From: a virus
DNA length: 53,451 nucleotides
Virus record (IMG/VR): IMGVR_UViG_3300042987_003044
Location: 1 to 53,451 of that record
Reading direction: 5' to 3' (one strand)
Shown here: piece by piece, positions 15,952 to 25,000 of the stretch
Position numbering within the stretch: the first letter of the stretch is position 1
Layout: the number at the start of each line of letters is the position of its first letter
Translations under genes and position numbers: made by a program
The notes under the pieces: generated by a model
The model's input: only the letters and a program-made list of their open reading frames with translations
The model's database searches: none
Told to the model about the DNA's origin: nothing

Positions 15952-17471
15952 TAGTTGCATCTCCAGCGACGTAGTGCTTTGTTAATTCTTGAATCTGGAT
16001 CCCTTGCAGTTTCTGCAGAAGTTAGTTTTGACTTCATACCTTTCATACGACGGCAAAAATTCTTACGACGATTTGCTCTTTTTCCAGAAGGATTTTTTTC
16101 AGTTACTGCTGTTTGAAGTTTTGAACCAGGATTTTCACGGCGATAAGCATTTACTGCTGCCTGACTCAGACCATCAGTTTTATCTTTACGATTGACTTTT
16201 TGCCAATCTTCATTAACCAAATCAGCACCAATACCTTCAGTTGGTTGTAGAGGATCTGGTTTTATTAAATCAACAAACTCAAAAGTTGTTGGATTTAATT
16301 TTAATTCTTCTCTCCAGTTTGAATAATTTTCTGGTACGCAATTGGGGACCAATTTCTTGCCTTTCTTTTTCATACCAACTTTCTTATATCCAGACCAACA
16401 ATCTTCATCTACACTATGTTCACCACTATCAAGATAATCTGCGGCAGAATCTAAATAATCTGCTGCCTTAGTAATTTTTGATTGGACCCATGCCTCAATA
16501 TTACCTTCACCCTTCATCTTTTTCTTAAGTCTTTTCGCTGCAGAAATAATTGTGGCAATTTCTGAACGAGCCATAGAGTATTCATGATCTGATTCTTTGG
16601 ACTCATTTGCTGGATGAGGTCTATTTGGATTATATTTAATCTGATTAGAAGTCAAAATATCATTACTTTCAACTTTTGGTGGTAATGAATACATGTCCCA
16701 AAATTTTCCACCATATCTACATTCTTTTCTAGATTCATTTTTTTCACATTTGGGGCAATATCTAATCATTTCAATTTCTTCTGATTTTGTTCCCCAATTG
16801 TCTGCTCCAACTTTACGACATTTAACTAGTGCTCCAGATGCATATGCACTAGGCCAAACATCATATCTTGATTTTACTTTGCGATAGCAAGCATCTTTTT
16901 TACCACTACCTTTACCTGGTTTGTCTTTTACTTCGGTTAAGTCCATTTCTTCTGTTTTAACATTTGTTGGCTTGGCACCACCAGTTTTTTCTGGTTGATT
17001 TGGATCTTGTCTATTTTTTCTACTTCTTGCTCTTTCTTCCTCTTCATCCGAAAGATTTGCTGCCATTTTAGAACTTCCACATTTTGGTGTTGAAGATTGA
17101 CCTTCTTGACGAGCACATGGTTTTCCTGCCCATTTACCACCAAGTTGGACCCATCCTCTTTTACCATCAGAAGATTTTGACTTATTGAACCAATCATGCA
17201 AACCTTCATCACCAGATTTAGTTTCTTCTTTTACATCTTTAAATTTTTTATGATGCTTTTTAGCATCAACTTCCATTTTTTTCAAACGAGTATAATAATC
17301 TGGAATTTCATCGAGATGTTGTAATGCAATATATTTTGCCAATTCAGCATCCTTAGTATGTTCATGTTCAATTTTTTGTCCCATACTCAACTGTTTTCTA
17401 ATAAAAGAAACGTCAAGTCTATGTTTTTTGGCAATTTCTTCTACAGTCCTGTGGGATTTAAATTTATTCAC
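15951..17471 (-). CDS. multi-domain cysteine-containing protein (DUF mosaic)
   Basis: A 506-residue basic protein made of several small modules: an N-terminal DUF5661-like helical unit (HRTVEEIAKKHRLDVSFIRK, about residues 7-70); a Cys-containing GLHDWFNKS...GGKWAGKPCAR unit (about 95-130); KKDACYRKVKSRYDVWPSAY (about 190-225); a CPKC zinc-ribbon-like part (about 237-265); a CWSGYKKVGMKKKGKK module; and a C-terminal FCRRMKGMKSKLTSAETARD unit. Such modules occur scattered in marine phages and giant viruses; I name DUF5661 from memory of the pattern only. The start is GTG. A CTAAATA element lies 23 bp upstream. Function is unknown, though its place among head/packaging genes suggests a virion or packaging role. 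Confidence 0.6.
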   Translation of the reverse strand: MNKFKSHRTVEEIAKKHRLDVSFIRKQLSMGQKIEHEHTKDAELAKYIALQHLDEIPDYYTRLKKMEVDAKKHHKKFKDVKEETKSGDEGLHDWFNKSKSSDGKRGWVQLGGKWAGKPCARQEGQSSTPKCGSSKMAANLSDEEEERARSRKNRQDPNQPEKTGGAKPTNVKTEEMDLTEVKDKPGKGSGKKDACYRKVKSRYDVWPSAYASGALVKCRKVGADNWGTKSEEIEMIRYCPKCEKNESRKECRYGGKFWDMYSLPPKVESNDILTSNQIKYNPNRPHPANESKESDHEYSMARSEIATIISAAKRLKKKMKGEGNIEAWVQSKITKAADYLDSAADYLDSGEHSVDEDCWSGYKKVGMKKKGKKLVPNCVPENYSNWREELKLNPTTFEFVDLIKPDPLQPTEGIGADLVNEDWQKVNRKDKTDGLSQAAVNAYRRENPGSKLQTAVTEKNPSGKRANRRKNFCRRMKGMKSKLTSAETARDPDSRINKALRRWRCN

Positions 17472-17482
17472 TTGTAAAAAGA

Positions 17483-17911
17483 TTACTCTTTATTATTTAG
17501 AAAACCTTGCTTTAGTAATTTAGAAAGTTCGGATGTAGATCCTACAAAAATTGCATTATTTGTTGTATTATTTGTAGTTTTTGTAGTGTCTTCTTCAACT
17601 TCTTTTAATTTCTTCTGAAGATCTATTAATTTATCTGTAGTATCGGCAACGTTTTTAATTAATTGACCGGCAACTTCATATGCTCTTGGAGAATCACTTT
17701 CACCAGCCAACTCCATAATTCCATTTATAGCTTCTTGCCCCTTTTCAATTAATGAATAGAGATTGGCCCTAGTATATTCATAATCTTTTTTAATATCATT
17801 TAAATTTTCTGACATTGCTAAACTTTTAACATCATTTTTTTCAACTTCTACTATTTCTGAAGGAGTTGAATTGATATTTAAAGTTTTATCTAATGAGTCA
17901 TAATTTTTCAT
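17483..17911 (-). CDS. gp16: gp16 terminase small subunit
   Basis: A 142-residue helical protein in the T4 position between gp15 and the terminase region. It has the two-helix core of the gp16 family: DYEYTRANLYSLIEKGQEAI, a turn ESDSPRAYEVA, then LIKNVADTTDKLIDLQKKLK. The C-terminal FVGSTSELSKLLKQG is also typical. In T4, gp16 forms ring oligomers that recognise concatemer DNA and regulate gp17. Length is near T4 (164). It is separated from gp17 by three lineage-specific genes. Confidence 0.9.
   Translation of the reverse strand: MKNYDSLDKTLNINSTPSEIVEVEKNDVKSLAMSENLNDIKKDYEYTRANLYSLIEKGQEAINGIMELAGESDSPRAYEVAGQLIKNVADTTDKLIDLQKKLKEVEEDTTKTTNNTTNNAIFVGSTSELSKLLKQGFLNNKE
17494..17500 (-). 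promoter_or_regulatory. CTAAATA late-promoter-like element inside the end of gp16
   Basis: CTAAATA on the minus strand, 23 bp before the GTG start of the 506-residue gene and inside the last codons of gp16. It is in the right place for a separate late start of the 506-residue, CTS-like and downstream genes. Confidence 0.35.
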
Positions 17912-17919
17912 AATTTTTA

Positions 17920-18726
17920 TCAGATATCCTCTCCTCTTGATGGACTGTATGATCTTGAATCTACAAAATCTTCTATACTTTCATTAAATCCAAAGTCATC
18001 TTCTGGTTCTGCATTAAATGGATCTACAGCAGCAGTATATCTAACTTCCCTCTTTGCAGTATTTACATCAGTTGTAGTATAATAATCAACCTGAACCTTA
18101 CGAATAAGACCTTCAGTGGAAGTGGAAATAGGACCGAACAGATAAGTTTTTGCTGTGAATCTTAACGTATAAATCAAAACTCTTCTTGTAGAAAAATCCC
18201 CTTCATAATCATCTTGAAAAGATATTGAATCTAAAACAATAGGCACATCCTTTTTTTCGCCAATAGAATCAATTAAATCTATAGTAACATTAAATGCTGG
18301 TTGGAAGAATGGTAATATTTGTTCTAATATTTGCAAAGAATCATCATTTAATTTAGTTAATACATTTAATTCAAATCCAATATTATATGGAACCGGCAAA
18401 TAAACCTTTTTTAATTTATCATCATCTGATTTATCTACAGCTTTAAATGATTGGGTAACACCAGTTTTTCTTCCGGAATCATATTGAATAGATACCATCT
18501 CAAATGACATTCTTGGTAAAATTATTTGAGTTGGATTATTTAACTCTGGTTGCTGTTGGATCCTAGCAAGAAATTTTTGCATGGGACCATATGCAAGAGG
18601 AACCTTTATGTCACTAATCCCATTACCATCAGAATCAGAATGTCTGATGTGTATGTCATTAAATAATGTACCAAAACCTATAACAGTTTTCTTAATTATT
18701 TCGTGGTAAAAGTAAGTTCCTAACAT
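17920..18726 (-). CDS. gp15: gp15 tail sheath stabiliser
   Basis: A 268-residue protein with length equal to T4 gp15 (272) and the family start MLGTYFYHEIIKKTVIGFGT, followed by LFNDIHIRHSD and VPLAYGPMQKFLARI. Gp15 forms the hexameric ring at the top of the tail that joins sheath and tube to the neck. The ATG overlaps the gp14 stop codon (TAATG), so 13-14-15 are translationally linked. Confidence 0.95.
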   Translation of the reverse strand: MLGTYFYHEIIKKTVIGFGTLFNDIHIRHSDSDGNGISDIKVPLAYGPMQKFLARIQQQPELNNPTQIILPRMSFEMVSIQYDSGRKTGVTQSFKAVDKSDDDKLKKVYLPVPYNIGFELNVLTKLNDDSLQILEQILPFFQPAFNVTIDLIDSIGEKKDVPIVLDSISFQDDYEGDFSTRRVLIYTLRFTAKTYLFGPISTSTEGLIRKVQVDYYTTTDVNTAKREVRYTAAVDPFNAEPEDDFGFNESIEDFVDSRSYSPSRGEDI

Positions 18727-20129
18727 TAATATGTACCAAATGGATTTTTTTCAGAAAAATCTAAAATAGAGTCTGCTTGAATTTCTATTTCTAAATTTTG
18801 AGAATACTTATCATATATATCATAATTATTATATGAATTTACACTGTAAGTAGCTGATGAACTAGAACCTACCACAATTTCACCATTCAAAAATCCTGGA
18901 TTATTAGTATCAATACCCACCATAGAAACCTTGAGTGTTTTTGAACCCAAATCCCAAGATTTTACTCTTGCTTTAGTACCAGACTTGGATCCAACTACAA
19001 TTTCATTAAATATATAATTACCAAATCCAGTGATAATTGATGGATTTCCAATGGAAATAATTGGTGGGTTGGTTAAACTATATCCATATCCAGGATTATT
19101 AATTTTAACCGAGGATATTGTAGTTCCAAATCCTAAATATGCTGATGCAGTTGCGGTTTTACCAGTTCCTAAAATTGGAGATTGAATATTAATATTTGGG
19201 ATAGTTGAATATCCAACTCCACCATCTGTCACATTAATTGAAATTATTCCATATTTATCAGTTTCTATATCACATGTTACTGCAGCACCAATACCTCCAC
19301 CACCAACTATGGAAACTGTTGGTGCTATAGTATATCCAAATCCAGCATTAGTAAATATTATATCTTTAATTGATCTTGACCCGGCAATACTTGTTGTTAT
19401 TGCTATAGCTTGTGCAGTGCCGCCAGATTGTGGAGAAGGTGAAAAAATTACAGATGGTGTAGAAGTATAACCACTACCATCTTGATTGATATAAACATTT
19501 TTGATATATCCTGTACCTAATACAGCTTGTGCTGATGCAGTTCTACCAACTCCAGAAAGATTAATTGTTGAAATATATCCTTTATCTTGAACAAGAGTGT
19601 CAATCTCTTCTTCGGTGGTATCAATAACTTCATCCTCATACTCAAATAGTTCACATTTTATTTCATAGACATACGTTTTTCCCAATTGGTAAAATGGTTG
19701 CTCATGCTCAACAAATTTAACTTCAAATAATCTTTTCCCTAAAGGAAAATAAATTAAATCTCCTTCTCTGGGTCTTGTTGAAACTAATATTTCTTCTTCA
19801 TCCATAGATGATAAAAATGGAGAAATAAAATCTTCAAACCTTTCTTTTGAAATAATCAAGTTAAGTTCATCTCTTAAACTCATTCCAAATTTGGTTAAAA
19901 TATCTCCAGCTCCCGAATAACCATCATAGCTTGAAACATAAGCCTCAAGTAAAAAATTATCATCAAATTTTGAAGAAACTACTTCTCTCATAATAGTTTC
20001 TTTTCTAACAAATTTTCTTGGTATATAAGAAATTTCTACACCATAAATTTTTAACTGTTCATTTATTAAATCTTGAACTAGTCTTTGTTCTCCTGGAGAA
20101 CCTTGAAGAAAAAAGGGATTGAGTGCCAT
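18726..20129 (-). CDS. gp14: gp14 neck protein with inserted beta repeats
   Basis: A 467-residue neck protein, much longer than T4 gp14 (256). The gp14 core is clear at the N-terminus (MALNPFFLQGSPGEQRLVQD, IYGVEISYIPRKF, FGMSLRDELNLII). The C-terminus (SQNLEIEIQADSILDFSEKN) is also recognisable. Between them, about residues 190-390, lie at least four copies of a beta unit of about 40-45 residues. Each copy has a core like GSGYTSTPSVIF, GFGYTIAPTVSI, GVGYSTIPNINI or GYGYSLTNPPII. The same repeats occur in gp8 and the two giant baseplate proteins. The insertion may decorate the neck surface (inference). It overlaps gp13 and gp15 by TAATG. Confidence 0.93.
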   Translation of the reverse strand: MALNPFFLQGSPGEQRLVQDLINEQLKIYGVEISYIPRKFVRKETIMREVVSSKFDDNFLLEAYVSSYDGYSGAGDILTKFGMSLRDELNLIISKERFEDFISPFLSSMDEEEILVSTRPREGDLIYFPLGKRLFEVKFVEHEQPFYQLGKTYVYEIKCELFEYEDEVIDTTEEEIDTLVQDKGYISTINLSGVGRTASAQAVLGTGYIKNVYINQDGSGYTSTPSVIFSPSPQSGGTAQAIAITTSIAGSRSIKDIIFTNAGFGYTIAPTVSIVGGGGIGAAVTCDIETDKYGIISINVTDGGVGYSTIPNINIQSPILGTGKTATASAYLGFGTTISSVKINNPGYGYSLTNPPIISIGNPSIITGFGNYIFNEIVVGSKSGTKARVKSWDLGSKTLKVSMVGIDTNNPGFLNGEIVVGSSSSATYSVNSYNNYDIYDKYSQNLEIEIQADSILDFSEKNPFGTY

Positions 20130-20962
20130 TATCCAATTATATCTAGTGGTGGTAGTTCATAATCCATAGACATCCTTGATTTTATTTCTTCCAGTTCTCT
20201 TTGACCATCTTCATATATTTCTCTACCATTTAACTCTATTCCTCCAGGAAGTTTAACTCCACGGAATTTGATTAGATTTTGACCCCACTGTTTTTTTAAT
20301 AGAGCTGTTAAATATTTTTTCAAAAATGAATCATTATATACTTTCGTGAAATTATTTGGATCTAATATTCTATAACATTCAATAACCATATAATTACCTG
20401 CACTTTGAGCACCCCAATCAATATCCAAGTACAGTCTATTTTGCCTCTTATTAAATCTTACTTGCTTATCGGTTGTTAATAGAAAATCAATATCTTCTAG
20501 ATAACTTTTTACCATTGCATATTGCAGTAATTCTACCGAATTAAAATAATACAAATCATTTAAAAATAATTGATACTTAATACTAAACATTCCACCAGAA
20601 ATTGAACTTGTATCAAACTTAAATACCTTTTCTATACCTACAATAGAATCTGGAACTTGTATATAATTGGCAGTTTCCTCAAATTGAAATGTTTTTTGAA
20701 CTCCATTTATTGTAGATGTTCCTGTGCTAGTAACAATTCCGATAGAATTTTTGGAAGATCCTCTATCAATATCTTCTTGTGTGATTTTGTACTTTAAATA
20801 CATTTTTTCGACACCATCAAAGTGTCTTTCATAAAAATATTGCAAGGCATCATCAACGAGATCATCTATCTGATCATCATCTACATTTATTTCTAAGACA
20901 GGAGCTCCCAAACGTCTTAAACAATAATCTATTAATTCTTGCCTTGACGCTGGCTTTGCCAT
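20129..20962 (-). CDS. gp13: gp13 neck protein
   Basis: A 277-residue protein matching T4 gp13 (309). Conserved features are ASRQELIDYCLRRLGAPVLE, INVDDDQIDDLVDDALQYFY and, near the end, LTALLKKQWGQNLIKFRGVK and GREIYEDGQRELEEIK. Gp13 forms the head-completion ring between portal and gp14. It has a strong Shine-Dalgarno (GGAG), a perfect TATAAATA 48 bp upstream, and starts the 13-14-15-16 operon. Confidence 0.95.
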   Translation of the reverse strand: MAKPASRQELIDYCLRRLGAPVLEINVDDDQIDDLVDDALQYFYERHFDGVEKMYLKYKITQEDIDRGSSKNSIGIVTSTGTSTINGVQKTFQFEETANYIQVPDSIVGIEKVFKFDTSSISGGMFSIKYQLFLNDLYYFNSVELLQYAMVKSYLEDIDFLLTTDKQVRFNKRQNRLYLDIDWGAQSAGNYMVIECYRILDPNNFTKVYNDSFLKKYLTALLKKQWGQNLIKFRGVKLPGGIELNGREIYEDGQRELEEIKSRMSMDYELPPLDIIG

Positions 20963-21009
20963 TTTTTTCTCCAGTAAGTACAGTGAAAATCACTAAAAAC
21001 CCTAAAAAA

Positions 21010-21017
21010 TATTTATA
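21010..21017 (-). promoter_or_regulatory. late promoter TATAAATA of gp13 operon
   Basis: An exact match to the T4 late promoter on the minus strand, in the 57-bp gap before gp13. It should start the neck/terminase transcript. Confidence 0.8.
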
Positions 21018-21019
21018 AT

Positions 21020-21316
21020 CTAATATTCGCCGCCATCTAAATCAATATTACAAGGTCTATCCAAATCTGTATCAAGAGCATTGATAAACTCACAAGGTAA
21101 TCCTGGAGAAATAGGTTCAGTAACAGATGCTATTAATACTTCATCTGGATTTACAAACTCATACAACCCAGTAGTTGAATTAAACATTAACAAATACTTA
21201 TCGTTTAAATTTCTAGTATCAACATCTCTAATATCATTTAGAGAATTTGCTAGTGAAGAAGCAGAAACAACTTTTACTGCATTTTGTTGTCCAACTCTAA
21301 CTCTAATGTCTGACAT
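21020..21316 (-). CDS. small virion-associated protein (fibre-joint-like)
   Basis: A 98-residue protein. The central SLNDIRDVDTRNLNDKYLLM followed by FNSTTGLYEFVNPDEVL is a pattern often seen repeated in the shafts of phage tail fibres (a DIxDVDTxxLxDxxxLxYN-type joint). It is a single copy here. The start overlaps the preceding stop codon (TAATG). The position corresponds to the T4 fibritin/whisker area between gp12 and gp13. Function is inferred from pattern and place only. Confidence 0.55.
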   Translation of the reverse strand: MSDIRVRVGQQNAVKVVSASSLANSLNDIRDVDTRNLNDKYLLMFNSTTGLYEFVNPDEVLIASVTEPISPGLPCEFINALDTDLDRPCNIDLDGGEY

Positions 21317-21657
21317 TATCTTGTCACTCCTTCTCTGACTAGAACCATCCCTTCTATAACCCTAGATTTTTTCCCGAAAGTATCAGTAATGACAACATCA
21401 TAAACATATCTCCCCGGTTTCAAATTATTTGTTTGTGATGTTGTCAATCCTATTCTAATCTGACCAGCAGGTCCATTTGCTATTGTAGATGCAAATGATA
21501 TTGACGTTGAACTGGCAGAATGTTTTCTTAGTTGAGACTTAACTGTATAACTTGTTAAATTTAGGGGATCATTGGTATTTGTATTTTCAAGAGTAAAAAA
21601 TTGATCAAAGTCTGTACCGGCATTAACAATTAAATTGTTTACATATACTGCCGCCAT
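21316..21657 (-). CDS. small beta-sandwich virion protein
   Basis: A 113-residue protein starting MAAVYVNNLIVNAGTDFDQF. The arrangement of DFxQxFTLEN, LNLTSYTVKSQLRKHSASST, GQIRIGLTTSQTNNLKPGRY and YDVVITDTFGKKSRVIEGMV looks like the N-terminal beta-sandwich of phage baseplate upper proteins (BppU-like). Similar proteins are common in cyanophages. It probably joins fibres to the tail (inference). It has its own perfect TATAAATA promoter. Confidence 0.6.
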   Translation of the reverse strand: MAAVYVNNLIVNAGTDFDQFFTLENTNTNDPLNLTSYTVKSQLRKHSASSTSISFASTIANGPAGQIRIGLTTSQTNNLKPGRYVYDVVITDTFGKKSRVIEGMVLVREGVTR

Positions 21658-21685
21658 TATTGGTTATTATTAAATGTTCTAAAAA

Positions 21686-21693
21686 TATTTATA
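21686..21693 (-). promoter_or_regulatory. late promoter TATAAATA of the 113-residue gene
   Basis: An exact match on the minus strand, 29 bp upstream of the ATG at 21657, in the short gap after the 61-residue gene. Confidence 0.8.
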
Positions 21694-21700
21694 ATTACTA

Positions 21701-21886
21701 TTAGGCATTAATATTACTTAGGGATAAGATTGTTTCCTGCTGTTTTAGATATAGTCTAAGATACATTTTTGAGAATTTTTTCAAATCATCTAATCCTAAA
21801 GAATCAATAAATCTAGATTGTCTTTCATATTCAAATAATTTATCAATAGATGATAATTCAATATCACTTGGTTCCATTATTTCCAT
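21701..21886 (-). CDS. small helical phage protein
   Basis: A 61-residue (or 58 from the second ATG at 21877) acidic, helical protein with FEYERQSRFIDSLGLDDLKK and YLRLYLKQQETILSLSNINA. I do not recognise it. It overlaps the end of the preceding gene by about 20 bp, typical of tight phage operons. It lies in the cluster between the 2365-residue baseplate protein and the 113-residue gene, so a tail-assembly chaperone role is possible, but no evidence shows it. Confidence 0.5.
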   Translation of the reverse strand: MEIMEPSDIELSSIDKLFEYERQSRFIDSLGLDDLKKFSKMYLRLYLKQQETILSLSNINA

Positions 21887-22085
21887 TTAAAATCTCCCTT
21901 AGTAAAAATTTAATTTCATTAATATCTTTTTTTAATTGGTCAATTTCCTCCCTTTCCTTTAATCTATTATTTTTTATTTTAATATATTGATTATATTCGT
22001 TAGTATCATAATTAACAATAGCTCCACTCTTTCTATCTCTATATAAGGTCTTAGATCCTTCAACTGGTATTAAATCTTTATCCAT
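21864..22085 (-). CDS. small coiled-coil phage protein
   Basis: A 73-residue protein. The first 30 residues (VEGSKTLYRDRKSGAIVNYD) have an RDxxSGAIxNxD pattern seen in several small marine-phage proteins. The second half (NNRLKEREEIDQLKKDINEI) is a heptad-like coiled coil ending FLLREILNGNNGTK. Function is unknown. It begins 1 bp after the 2365-residue gene and is clearly co-transcribed with it. Confidence 0.55.
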   Translation of the reverse strand: MDKDLIPVEGSKTLYRDRKSGAIVNYDTNEYNQYIKIKNNRLKEREEIDQLKKDINEIKFLLREILNGNNGTK

Positions 22086-22086
22086 A

Positions 22087-25000
22087 TTATGCTAATGCTA
22101 TAGTTCTCAAATCTTTAAATTTGGGAATCTTAGATTCATTTGTAGATGACATTACTATTTTAATGGCATATGAAGTAAATGGATCTAAATTATCAATAGA
22201 ATATTGATATTCGGAAAATTCATTTACCCTATTTGATGAAACAAATGCATCAGATCTTCCACTATTTAATGTAGAATCTAAAATAAAATCTCCAAATCCA
22301 TCGCCATCAGTGTCCTTAAGATTATCATATCCTGGGAATAATTCAAATGATGGTACAGTTTCTCCAGATCCATTTCTAAAAATTTGATATAAAACTCTAA
22401 AATCACATTCATCTGGTCTATATGCTGCTAAAATAACTTTTAACGATGTTGCTGGTTGTTTGAGACTTATCTTATTTGAAATGTAAATAGACGTGTGGGG
22501 ATCACCAGAAACTAAATTAACTCTATTATCTTTAGCGTAATCTGAAATAGGATTATTAATCCTATTTCTATTCAAAATAACAAATCCATTTTGAGTATCT
22601 AATACAGGAGAAAGATTCGGATCATTTGATGAAAGTGTTATTTTAGTTGTAAATGATTTTTTACTAGGTAGATTTGAAAGATATTCATCCTCATTAACTC
22701 TTGAGCAAATCATCCTTGTTGATGAAAGATAATTAATTTTATTTAATTCAACTGACTCAAATCCAGAATCTAAGAATGATTCTTCGGATCCACCTGAACT
22801 CGTTGATGTTGTAGTTCTTATTTGAGCACTAATCTTTGTAGATTGTCCAGGAGTTATAAGTGAAAATTGTGGAATGACAGAATCAAATTGAATGTTTTGT
22901 GTTGCCGATACATTATCTCCACCTATAATACTTCCAGTCTTAAAACTAAGTTGAGAAGAACCACTCGACCTAGTTTCCCTTGAAAATTGAAGGTGATAAG
23001 TATCAAAATCTCTTAGTGATTTTAATAATGGATCATTAGGCATTGTATGATCTGTATTAATCCTTAATAAGGATACACCATTTAGTTCATACTTAAATAC
23101 TTGTGCTCCACCATCATGTGCCGTGATTGGTGTGTTATTTACGCCTCTTGTTTTAATGTTTAAAGTATTTCCAGTAATATTATCATATTCTATAACTTCG
23201 TCATCAACTAAAATATATCCCGTAGAAGTAGAAATTCCTTCAAAAGTTGAAAAAGATGATGCATTAACAACTTCTATTGATGTTGAAGTGACATTAAAAT
23301 CAGAGTTTAACGTTGTTGGAATTGTATCTGGAAAAACTCCAGAAATTTTGACCTTATTAACGTCAGAATGCATTCCATGATTAAATTGAGTAATTTCTAT
23401 AACATTACCACTATAGAGATTGTTAATAGTTGTTGATGAAGTTGTATATGTATTGGCTATTCCAACCCATGAATTTCCAGATTTATAATATAATGTTGTA
23501 GTGGGTGTTTCGTAAAAACTTTCACCTTGAACATCGCTCAAATATAATGTATCAATTCCATTAATTGCATTAATTGAAATTTGAGCACCTTTACCTTTGC
23601 TTACAGATCCTGTTGTAACACCTACAATATCGCCTACAGTATATCCATTTCCGGAAGAACCTACAGATACTGAAGAAACTACTCCGCCACTAACAGTAAC
23701 TGTTCCGGTTAAACCAGAACCATTTCCAGTTATACTATACAATGGAACGTTTGTAAATGTACCATTACTATAACCAATTCCTGGGTTAGATATTGATAAT
23801 GCTGTAACATTAGATCCCACATTTTCAATGGATCCATGTACGGAAGATCCCCCTGCACCAACTATTCTACCAATATTTAAAATAGATGACATATTTGTTG
23901 TAGTTACAATCCCAACTCTCAATTTCCTTGGGAAAGTTTTAATAGCATTCTCAACTAATCTTGGTAGATTTAAATCGTTAGTTGATAAATTAGGATTGTA
24001 ATAAATTACATCTCCAATTTTTGAAGTAAAGTTTGCTTTATATAACTTAAACTTCATATCTTCATATTGTGAAGCTGTCCATATAGTTCCATTCTGTGAT
24101 TTAAACAGACTCCCGCCAATATATTGCTTAGTTACAATTGTAGATTCAACATCGGGAAAATCCTGTGTATTTACTGTCACTTCTCCGGTTTTTGCAATCC
24201 AAAGTTCATTATTATTTGTTGTTGGTGATAGCACTACAATTGCATACTCTGTATTTGGTTGCAAATATATTGGAGATGGAAACTTAACATTTGTCGCAAT
24301 TGATGCATCATCAGACACTTCAATATCAGAAGGATCTAATATGGCCCTAGCATAATCTTGAACTAAGTCTGCAGTAGGTGTTCCTAATTCAACAGTACGA
24401 ATTTCTACATAAACGTTTTCTGTTGAATCCTTCTTAGCAAAGAATAAATCCAACGAAGTTAAAAATGCCCCAGTTTCATCAACAGTAAATGATTGGGCAA
24501 GGGGATCTTTGCCTCTTCTACGTCTTCTTGGTTGTGGGGGGCGAGGTCTTACTTGAACTATAGATTCTTCAGTAGTTACTACAACACCAGAAGCATTGTA
24601 AATTCCAATAGCATCACTTTGTGGGGAAGAAAATTCATCGTTATTTTGGCTAGCGGTTATTTTTAAAGTACTATCCCCTGTTGGTATTTTAAATGAAATA
24701 GGAACATCTCTATTTGTAAAATCAGGAATATAAAAACAACCTGATATTTGACCATTGATATCCGAAACCAATCTAATATTTGTAACTACTGCAGTTGCAC
24801 CACTAGTCTCACCAATAATTTGCTGTCCAACCGATAAAAATCCTCCAAATTCTCCAAGTGATTCTTCGGATAAAGAAGAAGTATCAATATTTAATATCGT
24901 TGATGTTGCAGAATATGTTGATGATAAAATTTGAGAAGTATTATATGGACTTGATGTATATTTTTTTGTTGGATTGTTGTATGGTCCAAATTTATGATTT

